This document shows positions 47,021 through 56,345 of a stretch of 64,000 bases of DNA, one piece after another. The DNA comes from Lepidonotus clava (Eukaryota > Annelida > Polychaeta > Phyllodocida > Polynoidae). The notes below the pieces were generated by a model. That model saw only the letters and a list, made by a program, of their open reading frames with translations. It had not been told where the DNA came from and searched no databases. The stretch is from the NCBI GenBank assembly GCA_936440205.1, contig OW387150.1:37816295-37880294 (forward strand), written 5' to 3'. The position numbers and the translations under genes were made by a program. Numbering within the stretch: position 1 is the stretch's first letter; the number at the start of each line of letters is the position of its first letter.

Positions 47021-48900
47021 TCAGTGCCTGGCCTTGATTTCCCACTGATCATACTCTAAACAATCGAAACTTTGATCAATTTTTGACTGAAAGTCTGTAG
47101 CTGTATGTGGGTCCTCAAAATCACTGAAAGCTCCATATAGAGAATGGAAGAACAACACGGGTTGGTCAGAGTAGGCGCTGAACCAGTCTCTGATCTCAGA
47201 AGCACTCGCACCTCTGTCGGGATCTCGCGGGACAAAATCAATAAACTTCTTCTTTGTCGTCGCTTCATATTCATCAGGAGTTCTTGTAGCGAGAGTGGAG
47301 TTTATCCGGAATACTTTACTACTTTTGTGAGTGGCTACAAAATCTTTTAAAGTCTGTGGAACTTTGGGGTTCGCCAAGAAAGTGTGCTCCCTGTATTTCC
47401 CCTTAAAGGCCTCATCGAAGGTTCTTAATTTGAGCACGGTGAGGAGATTGCATCTTTTTTTAGTCCGACCACACACGTTCCGCTGACACACACAGCAGTG
47501 GAATCCAGGGAGAATCACAACTCTCCCGGTGATGTTTCCAATGGCCAGCGCACTCCGCAGTGCACCCCGCTCCCGGGATAGTGTCTCGTGGTCGAAGAAT
47601 GCTGGGTTGTCGTAGACGATGAACCGCACACTCCGGTCGCTGTAGTACCCGCCCTCGTTGACCATCCACATCCGGTTCTCCCGGAAGCGGTACCTTTTGG
47701 CGGCGAGACTCCCAATGTGGTTATTGTGGACGATGACGCACTCCTCACAAGGGATGTCCCCGAACATGCGCCAAAAGCTGGAGGTGGTGAAGTAGTACTT
47801 CCCACAAGGGAACTGGGTGATGGACAGCTTCTTTATCTTAATGTCTCTATTTTCCATCTCAAATAGTTTCACGACCATGTTGAGGTAGGCTTGGTCATGG
47901 GACAGTTTGTACTTCAGGTATTTTTTCCACACGGTTTGGTATAGAAGTAGGCTGATGGGGGTTGGGCGGACAAACACAAAGCCGCTGTTTAAATGTACCC
48001 TGTCCTGCTGCACCTGAAGATCACACTCCTTGCAGGTTAAATAATCAAAAGGGTTTTTCAGAAAAACTATATCTAAATCTACAAAAAGCACCGAGTAGCC
48101 TGCACGCAACGCTTGAAGTAGAATCAAGGTTTTCAGATTAGTTTTTAGATAATACCCCTCCGTTCCAAAATCCCCTCGACTCAAATGTGACCCCCCTGTG
48201 AACATACTTGTAGGGAAATAATAACAGCTTATGTTAAACCTCGCAAGTCGTTTTTTGGCAGTCCTATCCAAACACACTATCAAGAAGTTGCGAATTTTCA
48301 ATTTTTGCAGGGAAGTTTCATAAAAGTTCACGGCGAAGTCCCAGTATGTTTCATCCACCACTGACAGAACGATCTCTTTAGAGGATGAATTGGCATTCTG
48401 TTTCAGGGCATCAGCAAAATCTGGGGGCGCCCTTGGAATGAATTGAATCTGACTTTCTTTCACTACTAGATTTCTCTCTGATTTTCTAGTAATTTCACTA
48501 CCTAGATTTCTTATAACTTTAGTGTTTCTTGTAATAGACTTATCTGTAAAGTTCTCAAACAATTTCAGACGCAAAGAATTTCTACTGCTCAAAATTCCAG
48601 GATGGGTGGTGGATTTTGCTATGGGTTCCTGGAATGATGCAAAACTGTTTCCTTGTGAAGTTTCTGGATTTGTCGTCGTGTTTTCGGCAGCGCCCCCTAA
48701 GCCACTGAGGAGGTAGAGTGTGTTCCAGAACTTGCGCTGACATGGGTATGTGGTGCGACTGGCGTTGGCCAAGATCGCAGAGTAGGTCTCTCGTCTGCGG
48801 CGCAGCGTGTCGTTGAGGAGAACGCTCTGGATGAGGAGGTAGGCGAGCACGAGTCCCACGCACACGACCAGACCCCGCTGGAGCCAGCCCAGAGGGGGCA
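47021..48900 (-). CDS. Golgi-type glycosyltransferase (nucleotide-diphospho-sugar transferase, PF03407 type)
   Basis: One long exon of about 626 codons, type II membrane topology: short N-terminus, one membrane helix (about residues 10-28, LVVCVGLVLAYLLIQSVLL), a stem, then the catalytic domain. VLFVDLDIVFLKNPFDYL gives the DxD motif (about 275-277) that binds metal and nucleotide sugar, followed by LNSGFVFVRPT and LSHDQAYLN, all typical of this family. A Cys-rich segment (CCVCQRNVCGRTKKRC) follows. The sugar donor and acceptor cannot be read from sequence. The frame opens directly after TTTCAG, so 48900 is an acceptor: the first codon is split or lies in an upstream exon that I could not place, and the N-terminus may be (A)TG CCC. 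The stop is at 47021. Host gene, no breaks seen. Confidence 0.82.
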
Positions 48901-49102
48901 CTGAAAGGGGTGGGAAACAAAGATAGAGATTAGTCGTGGAAACTGTTCGATATGATTTATTATGAGATGTAACTGTTCACTAAATTGAAGCTACTAGACC
49001 CCTAAATTTGACAGGGCCAGGGGTCATGGTCATTTTTAAAATTAGACATGTGACATGTAGCCAAAACGACACAACATGCAGCTAATAAGAGACATGGACA
49101 TG

Positions 49103-49311
49103 TAGATGATGATGATTGTTGCAGTTTAACGTCCATTTCAGCAATTTTTCAGCTGTATCAGGACCACTCACTTTGTAGACTTCAAGTCTATGATTTTATC
49201 TATGGGGATGGAAACGAACGCAAGGTGGTCTAACAGGCACCAGCTGGAATTGAAGCCGGACCAGCCGCATGCAAAGCCAGCACGCTACCCACCAGACCAC
49301 CCCACCCCCCT
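49103..49311 (-). mobile_element. tRNA-derived SINE with 12-bp target duplication
   Basis: Inverted copy of the family at 33665: tail first (GATGATGATGATTG, CAATTTTTCAGCTGTATCAG), head last (GGTGGTCTGGTGGGTAGCGT on the complement). Flanked by GACATGGACATG at 49091-49102 and 49312-49323. It sits in an older repeat of TTCGACATG/TTGACAG motifs, also seen at 19010-19140. Confidence 0.88.
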
Positions 49312-49384
49312 GACATGGACATGAATCAGGTCAATTTCTTAAAATTGACAGGTGAAACGGGACCCTCCCTAGTCCGTTCTGAAC

Positions 49385-49510
49385 CAGATTATTATTTTTT
49401 TTTATCTTATTCCTTTATTGCACAATATTGCTGAGACAATACACGGCAAGATGAAAATAAATGAAAAGTACTACATGAGCATCAGCCCCTACATACCACT
49501 ACATGATGTG
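49385..49510 (-). mobile_element. Probable 3' tail of an older minus-strand LINE
   Basis: On the minus strand: GTGTATTGTCTCAGCAATAT, then TGTGCAATAAAGGAATAAGA and a short poly-A. This looks like a LINE 3' UTR. Together with the LINE C-terminus at 56141-56323 it suggests one old element split by the LINE in between. Junctions are not proven. Confidence 0.45.
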
Positions 49511-49885
49511 GTCACACTGTAATACGTATAAGTGTATACAAAAACATATTACACCTGAGTACAAAGGTTCATACAGAGATCAGATTATAGTGCTGTTCCT
49601 GTTAGTTTCAAGTTTACGCAAGGAATTTGCTTTGTACAATGTGAGAAATCTGTTGGCAAGATGGCGGACGTGTAAACAAGACCTGGAGGGGGCTCCGATG
49701 TGTTTCTGTTATTTCACGGTGCCTAATGACTTTGAAGACATACTATTTGTTCTTAAATGAGACAAAAAGGGTGGCCGCGACGATCGACCATCGTTTGAAT
49801 ACATGATTTACAGTCATGTAAGAGGGATATCGCAGAACACACCGTAACGAAGCGTGTGGCCGTTGCGGCATTCCAATTCAAAAAA

Positions 49886-51784
49886 ATGCGCACCAAAAGA
49901 AAGTGGAGGAAGGATTCTCCGGAGAAACTTTTCGAACGCATTGAGCAAGATCTAGCAGAAACGTCAGCACAGGTAAAGGATCTACCTTTAATTGATTCGG
50001 AACTTGACTTACTAACAATCTCCCCTACCACTAAATCTCCAGATTTGAAACGTGTCAAGAGTATGAATGATGTGATTACTGAAACCAGTTCCGTCACCTC
50101 ACTCAATCACTCTCTAGAGTTATCGAACTCACAATCCGATTCAAACCTACACAAATCACCCGTAATGAAACCGCTCGACCAAACAAACACAGATTTGCAG
50201 CAATCGTTGATGTCATTAACGGCATCTCTGAACTTGTTAACAAAAAATGTGACCGTCATTAGCAATAACATGGTAACTAAAACAGATCTCAATAACATGA
50301 ATGAAAGGTTGATATCTCAGGAAAAAGATATAGCCAGATCCCTGGAAGGCCAAGGCAATCTATCACGGCGCATGGATGGCCTAGTGAATGCAAACAAAAA
50401 ATCAAATCAAACACTAAACGATGAAATAAATGCGTTGAAGGAAAATATGGCCAAACAGTCTGCCGAACTATTGGCCCTGAGAAATGAACAGGCACTTCAA
50501 TCATTGGCTATTAACTCGCGGGTAACGAACACAGCGCAGTCAATCGATCGTTCAAACTCAAGTAGGAGTAGTATACCAACCGTTCTAGAGGGGGGTTACT
50601 CCACTGAGAGATTAAACGTGGTCATAGAAGGCCTAGTAGAAGAAAAAAGCGAAAATTCTGAGGAATTAAAAATCAAAACGCTCTCACTTTTTGAACACAT
50701 TGGCTCAAATGTATCGGTACTGGAAGTTGCTTCAGTATCACGAATCAGACGTCGTACACCGATAGCTGACCGCCCGGATCCAGTTAAAGTATGCTTCAAA
50801 AACCCTTCGAGTAAAGAAGAGGTAATGAAACATAAAACCAAATTAAAGGAAAATCCATCCACTAGTAAAATCTGGATTAACCATGACGAGCCTGCCACTG
50901 TACGAAGGGCTAAAGGAAGGGCCAGGCAAATTGCCAGTTACTCTAGAAAAAAGGGATCTAAGGCCTACCTAACTAACACTGGTATTGTGTTGGATGATGT
51001 GTTATACCATCTGGACCGCCTTAATGATATTCCAAGTATCTATATACCTCCGGCTACATTGGTTGTTCCAAACAAATTGGCCCAGCCAACAAATCTGAAC
51101 AGTGCCCCCCATGAAACAAAACATGATGAACCTCGCCAAGCGTACGTAATAGGGGGATCAGGAAAGGTCTCACCTGAACGTATCTCTGCTCAAACCAAAA
51201 CCGGCACGGGTACAGACCCGATGCAAATAACCTCAGAATCTACACCAGTAATTGTCAGGCCTAAGCCACCGAAAAAACAAAAGATCCGAGAAACCAAAAT
51301 GGGTATTATCTACAGCGGCCCTACAGCCGTTTTCTCCCATATGTACAAGGTTCCGATTGTGGTTGAAGGTAAAAAATACAACTGTGTTGAACAGTCTCTA
51401 GCACGAGACAAGGCTGTAACTGCCAATGATAAGAAATCAGAAGAAGCGATCATGAGAGAGGAGGACCCGTATGCCATTAAGGCTATTGCAGATAAAATTC
51501 CTACTAGTGACAAATGGATCCAAATCCGTGAGCTTCGAGCAGCTATTGCAAACGAAGCTAAATATAAACAACATCCGGAATTAATGCAAATTCTTCTTGA
51601 CACTGGAAATAAAAGGTTAATCGAGGGTACAGTAAATGCATTCTGGGGTGGAGGAGCCAGATTTGAATCTACGGCATATGATGTCGGAGATGCACATGGC
51701 AAAAATACACAAGGTTTTATTGTAGAGGACATAAGAGAAAACGAACGCAGATTAAGAGCGTCAAGGCAACTCCACCAGAAATGA
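49886..51784 (+). CDS. LINE ORF1: coiled coil, RRM-like domain and NADAR domain
   Basis: The ATG at 49886 (MRTKRKWRKDSPEKLFERIE) gives 632 residues. Order: basic start; Ser-rich linker; a coiled coil at about 95-215 (LTKNVTVISNNMVTKTDLNN, LNDEINALKENMAKQSAELL); an L1 ORF1-like RNA-binding region at about 239-380 (LNVVIEGLVEEKSENSEEL, VASVSRIRRR, KIWINHDEPATVRRAKGRAR); a Pro/Thr linker; then from about 472 a NADAR/YbiA-like domain: FSHMYKVPIVVEGKKYNCVE, where the Glu matches the YbiA catalytic Glu, and ILLDTGNKRLIEGTVNAFWG with the conserved DTG and FWG. NADAR proteins hydrolyse ADP-ribose N-glycosidic bonds, and some remove ADP-ribose from guanine in DNA. A function in retrotransposition is inference. 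Its stop overlaps the next ORF as ATGA. Confidence 0.87.
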   Translation: MRTKRKWRKDSPEKLFERIEQDLAETSAQVKDLPLIDSELDLLTISPTTKSPDLKRVKSMNDVITETSSVTSLNHSLELSNSQSDSNLHKSPVMKPLDQTNTDLQQSLMSLTASLNLLTKNVTVISNNMVTKTDLNNMNERLISQEKDIARSLEGQGNLSRRMDGLVNANKKSNQTLNDEINALKENMAKQSAELLALRNEQALQSLAINSRVTNTAQSIDRSNSSRSSIPTVLEGGYSTERLNVVIEGLVEEKSENSEELKIKTLSLFEHIGSNVSVLEVASVSRIRRRTPIADRPDPVKVCFKNPSSKEEVMKHKTKLKENPSTSKIWINHDEPATVRRAKGRARQIASYSRKKGSKAYLTNTGIVLDDVLYHLDRLNDIPSIYIPPATLVVPNKLAQPTNLNSAPHETKHDEPRQAYVIGGSGKVSPERISAQTKTGTGTDPMQITSESTPVIVRPKPPKKQKIRETKMGIIYSGPTAVFSHMYKVPIVVEGKKYNCVEQSLARDKAVTANDKKSEEAIMREEDPYAIKAIADKIPTSDKWIQIRELRAAIANEAKYKQHPELMQILLDTGNKRLIEGTVNAFWGGGARFESTAYDVGDAHGKNTQGFIVEDIRENERRLRASRQLHQK

Positions 51785-52521
51785 GTCTATTACAGACACG
51801 CATGACTGATCCAAAACGCCCGGAGACCCGGATATACCCGTACCGGTGCGCGACACTGCCGGCTGACGCTGCACACATCACACGTAGAATGGCGCCTATT
51901 ACGATTATATCAGACTCCCGTGGAAATACTCTGGAAAACTACTTTAGTAACGAGGAGTTAAAGGTAATTGACATTTACCCTTACTCGGGTGTCACTCTGC
52001 AAGAATTGACAACTAAACTGCCGCACCTTACATACATCGGTCGGACTGAGATAGTGTATAGCATGGTCGGCGTAAATGACCTCACGGTCCTTGACCGGTC
52101 TAAACATACAGTGAGAGTAGTAACCCCGTTTGTCAGTGGCCTATTATTCCAAATGAAGGAACGTGTGCATGATTTTGAAAGGGAATTCTTTAGGTTGTAC
52201 CCTAACACCAAACTAGTACTGTGTCCTTTATACGGCATTGATGTAAATAGGTACAACCAACAAGCCGGGGAGTACCGATATCAAAATACTATTGATAGTG
52301 TCGTACCGGAACTGAACATTTTTATGAGCCGTATAAACGAACTGAACGGAGTATACGCACCGCGCATAGCAAACTATATCCATCGATACCGACCTAAGAA
52401 GGGAACGTACATCACTCTCTACCGATGTCTGCACGATGGGCTGCATCCTGGAAAAGACGTTCAGCGGAAAATCGTCAAGAGCCTCTCAAGGATGATCGCA
52501 AGATACAGGGAAGTACACTGA
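51781..52521 (+). CDS. LINE-encoded SGNH/GDSL hydrolase (esterase-like)
   Basis: 246 residues. All four SGNH blocks are present: ITIISDSRGNTLE (Ser46), IYPYSGVTLQEL (Gly70), SMVGVNDLTVLD (Asn99) and LHDGLHPGKDVQ (Asp219, His222). CR1-type LINEs are known to carry an esterase domain inside ORF1; here it is a separate ORF whose ATG overlaps the ORF1 stop by 4 nt (ATGA), an arrangement that permits stop-restart translation in some LINEs. An alternative start is the Met at residue 38 just before the Ser block. Possible substrates are lipids or acetylated groups; none can be read from the sequence. Confidence 0.85.
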   Translation: MSLLQTRMTDPKRPETRIYPYRCATLPADAAHITRRMAPITIISDSRGNTLENYFSNEELKVIDIYPYSGVTLQELTTKLPHLTYIGRTEIVYSMVGVNDLTVLDRSKHTVRVVTPFVSGLLFQMKERVHDFEREFFRLYPNTKLVLCPLYGIDVNRYNQQAGEYRYQNTIDSVVPELNIFMSRINELNGVYAPRIANYIHRYRPKKGTYITLYRCLHDGLHPGKDVQRKIVKSLSRMIARYREVH

Positions 52522-52976
52522 CTATTCATTATTCTTGACTCTGCTTGATCACTCCTATAGCAGTAGAACACTGCAAAATGCTAATGTAATCTAGTTCACA
52601 AATCCCCACACTGAAACCAGTTACGGGATATAAAGTGTTATTGGTAAGGAGCCCCTGAAACGAAAGGATTTATGACATTAGAGTTAAGCTTTTCACTAGC
52701 AAATGACTGCTTATACTTGCAAAACTGATAAGAGTATTGTGGGTTTCACCTACGCCCCAATGGAAATTGCGGCAGTCGGCCTAACACACTCATCATTCAT
52801 TTTTTCAGGACGAACAGGATTTATATTTTATAATTGTTCGATTTGCTTAAATTTTCACCGAACGTCCCTATCATTCATCTCACTGAAAGTTGTACATATT
52901 AATTATGTGTTGACGTGTTGCATATATTACATTTACTTTGTTTTAGGATTTCGTGAAGGTATGGTAATTTCCCAAT

Positions 52977-55364
52977 ATGATCAATTGTGTTGACTTAGAT
53001 AAAAGAAAGGGGTTGAAGATAGTTCACTTGAACTGTCATAGCATTTATAACAAACTACCTCAATTACGTCTTTTGTTTAATTGTATCGACATACTTTGTT
53101 GCACTGAGTCCTGGTTACACTCAATGTATACTGACACCATGGTAAGTTTATATGATAAGACTCACTATAGATGGGACAGATCAAATGGCCTGATCAATGG
53201 TGTTACAAAACAGAGGGGCGGTGGTATTATATGTTATGTCAGGAACGAACTGGCCCCTTATACCAAAATCGTTGATGATATGTGTTTAACCACTCTACAT
53301 ATTGAAATTATGACATTGCGTATAACATTCCCCTATGGTAAATCTATGAATGTTGTAACTATTTATAGACCACCGACAGGATCCATTACCGAATTTTGTG
53401 AAAGTTTGGAGAATATATTGGATTGTAATTGTTTACAGGGAAAGGAGCTCTGGCTCCTTGGTGATTTTAATATTGATTATATGAAACGTAATGACACTGG
53501 TACTAAACGATTAATAGAATTCGCTCGAACCTATGGTTTATGTCAATTGATTGCAGTAGCCACCTATTTACATGCATTTGGGAAATCGTGTATTGACTTG
53601 ATTTTTACTAACATTAACAACATGACAATCGAGAGTTCTGGAGTACTGGGGGATGTTGTGGGTGATCACCTACCCATATTCGTAAACATTAAGAAGACTA
53701 GATTAAAACAAACTTTTCACAAAATTAAGGGCCGTACTTATAAGAATTACAATAAAGAGCTCCTGATGAACTTAATTAAATTAGATGATTGGACGGATTT
53801 CTACAATAACAAAAATCCTAACGAGTTATGGGAATTTCTACTGTGTAATATAAAAAAGCACTTGGACATTATGTGTCCAATTAAATACATTAGAATCTCT
53901 GAATCAACTCCTCCATGGTTAACTCATGAAATTCTAGAACTGATCTCAGATAGAAACGAACTTTACAGGATAGCACGAACCAGTGGAGACTATGCGGATC
54001 TCTCACTTGCTAGGCAAGCGAGAAATATGGTTAATAAAAAGGTTAACTGTGCCAGATCAGAGTTCGTAAAACTAAACCTTGAGCAAAATAAATCCGACCC
54101 AAAAAAATTCTGGCGTATCATTAATGAAGTGCTTATAAGTAAGCCTAACCTTAGTAACACAAAACTAGTAGACAATGATGGTTGTGAATTAAACCCTGAA
54201 AAGTCTAGCAATTATATGAATGAATACTTTGTCTCGATAGGTACTAAATTACAGGATAAATTTGACCAACAAAATATCATTAACGATTATGAAACTCTAT
54301 ACAATATCCCTACTAACATGGATTACGTACTGTTTACTGAATGCAATGTATTTGATGAGGTCAAAAACATTGATGTAAATAAGAGCTCTGGCATTGATAT
54401 GTTACCAACTTTTATCCTTAAAGATGTCTTTCTTGTCCTGATATCTCAACTAACACACATGATAAATGCCTCGTTCGAATCGGGAATTTTTCCGGACGCC
54501 TGGGCATATGCAATGATCACACCTATACCTAAGGGTGGTGATTTGTCTTTTTGTAAGAATTGGAGACCTATCTCTATATTGCCAGTTATTGGTAAACTAA
54601 CGGAAAAGTTAGTTTCTAAATTGATACGACAGCATCTGTCGGATGAAAATTTACTATGTCCAGAACAGTTTGGTTTCAGACCCGGTCTATCTACATCCTT
54701 AGCCATATTTAATTACAGTAAATATTTGGCGGAAAACATCAACCGAAAGTATATGGTTGGTTCCTTGTACTTAGATTTTGCTAAAGCGTTCGATTCAATT
54801 AACCATGAATTACTCGTTTTAAAGCTAATTGATATGGGGTTCTCAGAACAAATCACCAACTGGATTAAAGGATACCTAAAAAAACGCTCAATATCAACCA
54901 AATTTCTCAATACTATATCACACCCAGGAAGATTGTTGTGCGGAGTACCCCAGGGCTCGATTCTGGGTCCTATACTTTTCTTGTGTTATATTAATGACCT
55001 AAGTTTTATAGCAAATAGTGAAAATGTTGGTATCAGCTTATATGCTGATGATGCGGTTATCTACTACAGTAATTCGGATTCACATGAGGTAGAAGCCAAA
55101 CTACAGGTGGTACTAACAAAGGTACAATATTGGTGTGTTAAAAACCAAATATGTCTAAATACGGATAAGACAAGGTTTTGTAAATATGGTACAAAACATG
55201 TTGTGAAAAACTCCCATGCTGTTAAATTGAAAATAGGAGAACAGGTGGTCACTTCCTGCTCAAAATACTGTTATCTAGGAGTAACACTAGATGAACACCT
55301 GACCCTGGAATCTTTAAAAAATTCTCATATAAAATCTTCCAATTATCCAAGATTAAGAAATTGA
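52977..55364 (+). CDS. LINE ORF2: APE endonuclease and reverse transcriptase
   Basis: 795 residues from ATG 52977. Endonuclease part (about 1-240): IVHLNCHSIYNKLPQLRLLF, CCTESWL, RGGGIICYVRN, VVTIYRPPTG, LLGDFNIDYM, SCIDLIFTN and VVGDHLPIFVN, with the active-site Asn, Glu, Asp and His set. RT part: NKSSGIDMLPTFILKD, WRPISILPVIGKLTEKLV, LCPEQFGFRPGLSTSLAIF, SLYLDFAKAFDSINHELL, CGVPQGSILGPILFLCYIND and SLYADDAVIYYS (YADD). The frame ends soon after the thumb region; the expected C-terminus continues in the -1 frame, and the change of frame falls at TTTAAAAAA near 55313-55321. A one-base loss in the A-run is the simplest reading. Confidence 0.93.
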   Translation: MINCVDLDKRKGLKIVHLNCHSIYNKLPQLRLLFNCIDILCCTESWLHSMYTDTMVSLYDKTHYRWDRSNGLINGVTKQRGGGIICYVRNELAPYTKIVDDMCLTTLHIEIMTLRITFPYGKSMNVVTIYRPPTGSITEFCESLENILDCNCLQGKELWLLGDFNIDYMKRNDTGTKRLIEFARTYGLCQLIAVATYLHAFGKSCIDLIFTNINNMTIESSGVLGDVVGDHLPIFVNIKKTRLKQTFHKIKGRTYKNYNKELLMNLIKLDDWTDFYNNKNPNELWEFLLCNIKKHLDIMCPIKYIRISESTPPWLTHEILELISDRNELYRIARTSGDYADLSLARQARNMVNKKVNCARSEFVKLNLEQNKSDPKKFWRIINEVLISKPNLSNTKLVDNDGCELNPEKSSNYMNEYFVSIGTKLQDKFDQQNIINDYETLYNIPTNMDYVLFTECNVFDEVKNIDVNKSSGIDMLPTFILKDVFLVLISQLTHMINASFESGIFPDAWAYAMITPIPKGGDLSFCKNWRPISILPVIGKLTEKLVSKLIRQHLSDENLLCPEQFGFRPGLSTSLAIFNYSKYLAENINRKYMVGSLYLDFAKAFDSINHELLVLKLIDMGFSEQITNWIKGYLKKRSISTKFLNTISHPGRLLCGVPQGSILGPILFLCYINDLSFIANSENVGISLYADDAVIYYSNSDSHEVEAKLQVVLTKVQYWCVKNQICLNTDKTRFCKYGTKHVVKNSHAVKLKIGEQVVTSCSKYCYLGVTLDEHLTLESLKNSHIKSSNYPRLRN

Positions 55365-55834
55365 TGGACATCGGGACCAGGCTTCTGGTATACAAACAAT
55401 GCATAGTACCATTGGTAGAATACGTAAGTTTTATGTTATATTATACTAGAAAACATGATACTGATAAATTACAGAAACTACAAAACAGGGCCTTGCGTAT
55501 CTGTTTGAACATTAATAATCCTAGGGACTGTAGTGTGTGTGTATTACATGACCTAGCGAAACTGGACACTCTAGAAAATAGAAGAAAAAGGCAATTATTA
55601 TGTATCTTATTTCAATATAAAAACGAGGACTCATGGTTATCAAAACCCCTGAGACGAACAAGGCAGGCTGATAAAATCCTATTTCGCACTGATGTTGTCA
55701 AATCTGAGATATACAAACGTAGTCCTTATCTTATAGGAGCACAGCTCTGGAATAAGTTACCATTAAACATTCAATGTTTATATAATAAATCGGAGTTTAA
55801 AAAGGCCATAATCAAGGATGGCATACTTGATTAA
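55319..55834 (+). CDS. C-terminal part of the LINE RT, in the -1 frame
   Basis: Reads KFSYKIFQLSKIKKLMDIGT, then RLLVYKQCIVPLVEYVSFML, KLQKLQNRALRICLNI and AQLWNKLPLNIQCL, the conserved tail of CR1/jockey-like RTs. No own start is expected; it is the continuation of the upstream frame. It ends at 55834, followed by about 270 bp of 3' UTR and the poly-A. Confidence 0.85.
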   Translation, partial: KFSYKIFQLSKIKKLMDIGTRLLVYKQCIVPLVEYVSFMLYYTRKHDTDKLQKLQNRALRICLNINNPRDCSVCVLHDLAKLDTLENRRKRQLLCILFQYKNEDSWLSKPLRRTRQADKILFRTDVVKSEIYKRSPYLIGAQLWNKLPLNIQCLYNKSEFKKAIIKDGILD

Positions 55835-56105
55835 TGATGGATTTCTTCTACGTGACACATAATTCAAGTGACAATGTCCCTCGTGTCCGAAGAACTTAGG
55901 ACAAAAACTTAACTTTTTGTCTGAATATTAGTGTGATGATGTATCACCTTCGGATTGCTTATACTAGCTCCGACTGTGACACTCAAGCGTATATATTGTA
56001 ATAATAATTGTATACTTAAGATTTGTATATTACCAGTTATGCAACGATTGATTGAGAATTGTATCACTTATACGGAAGATCATCCTTGTAGATGAGTATA
56101 GTTCA

Positions 56106-56136
<31 letters not shown>

Positions 56137-56139
<3 letters not shown>

Positions 56140-56345
56140 ATCACACATTCACTGCTTTTATAATACTAGCATTTGTACTGCTCATTAAATATATAAACAG
56201 TTTTTCATTTTCTATTAACAATGTATCTGGCTCTTCAGAACTAATGGCTTCAAACATTTCCTTGCGCACATTAGTATACAATGGACAAAAGAGTATAAAA
56301 TGCTGTTCCGTTTCGGGCTGCAACTTACAAATTTTAGATATCCTT
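56137..56345 (-). mobile_element. C-terminus of an older minus-strand LINE
   Basis: On the minus strand it codes MQPETEQHFILFCPLYTNVR then KEMFEAISSEEPDTLL and KLFIYLMSSTNASIIKAVNV, like the zinc-finger-type tail (E-HFLLxCPLY) of many LINE RTs. It starts exactly where the plus-strand LINE poly-A ends, so that LINE was probably inserted into it. Confidence 0.7.

Larger units (their letters stand above)
49620..56136 (+). mobile_element. Near full-length LINE with NADAR, SGNH hydrolase and EN-RT
   Basis: About 6.5 kb on the plus strand: a 5' UTR (limit uncertain; YY1-like CAAGATGGCGGAC at 49657), ORF1 (49886-51784), a hydrolase ORF (51781-52521), a 450-bp gap, the EN-RT ORF (52977-55364, continued in the -1 frame to 55834), a short 3' UTR and a poly-A of nearly 30 A ending 56136. 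The EN-RT is of the APE-endonuclease class and the RT is CR1/L2/jockey-like. ORF1 is L1-like with a NADAR addition. Only one apparent break in 6 kb suggests a recent insertion. No target duplication was found. Confidence 0.88.

Noticed and set aside
52703-52993. 96-codon frame between the LINE hydrolase and ORF2, overlapping the ORF2 start
   Set aside because: No domain or repeat structure, low-complexity hydrophobic composition; probably chance in the LINE's inter-ORF spacer, though reading into ORF2 cannot be excluded.
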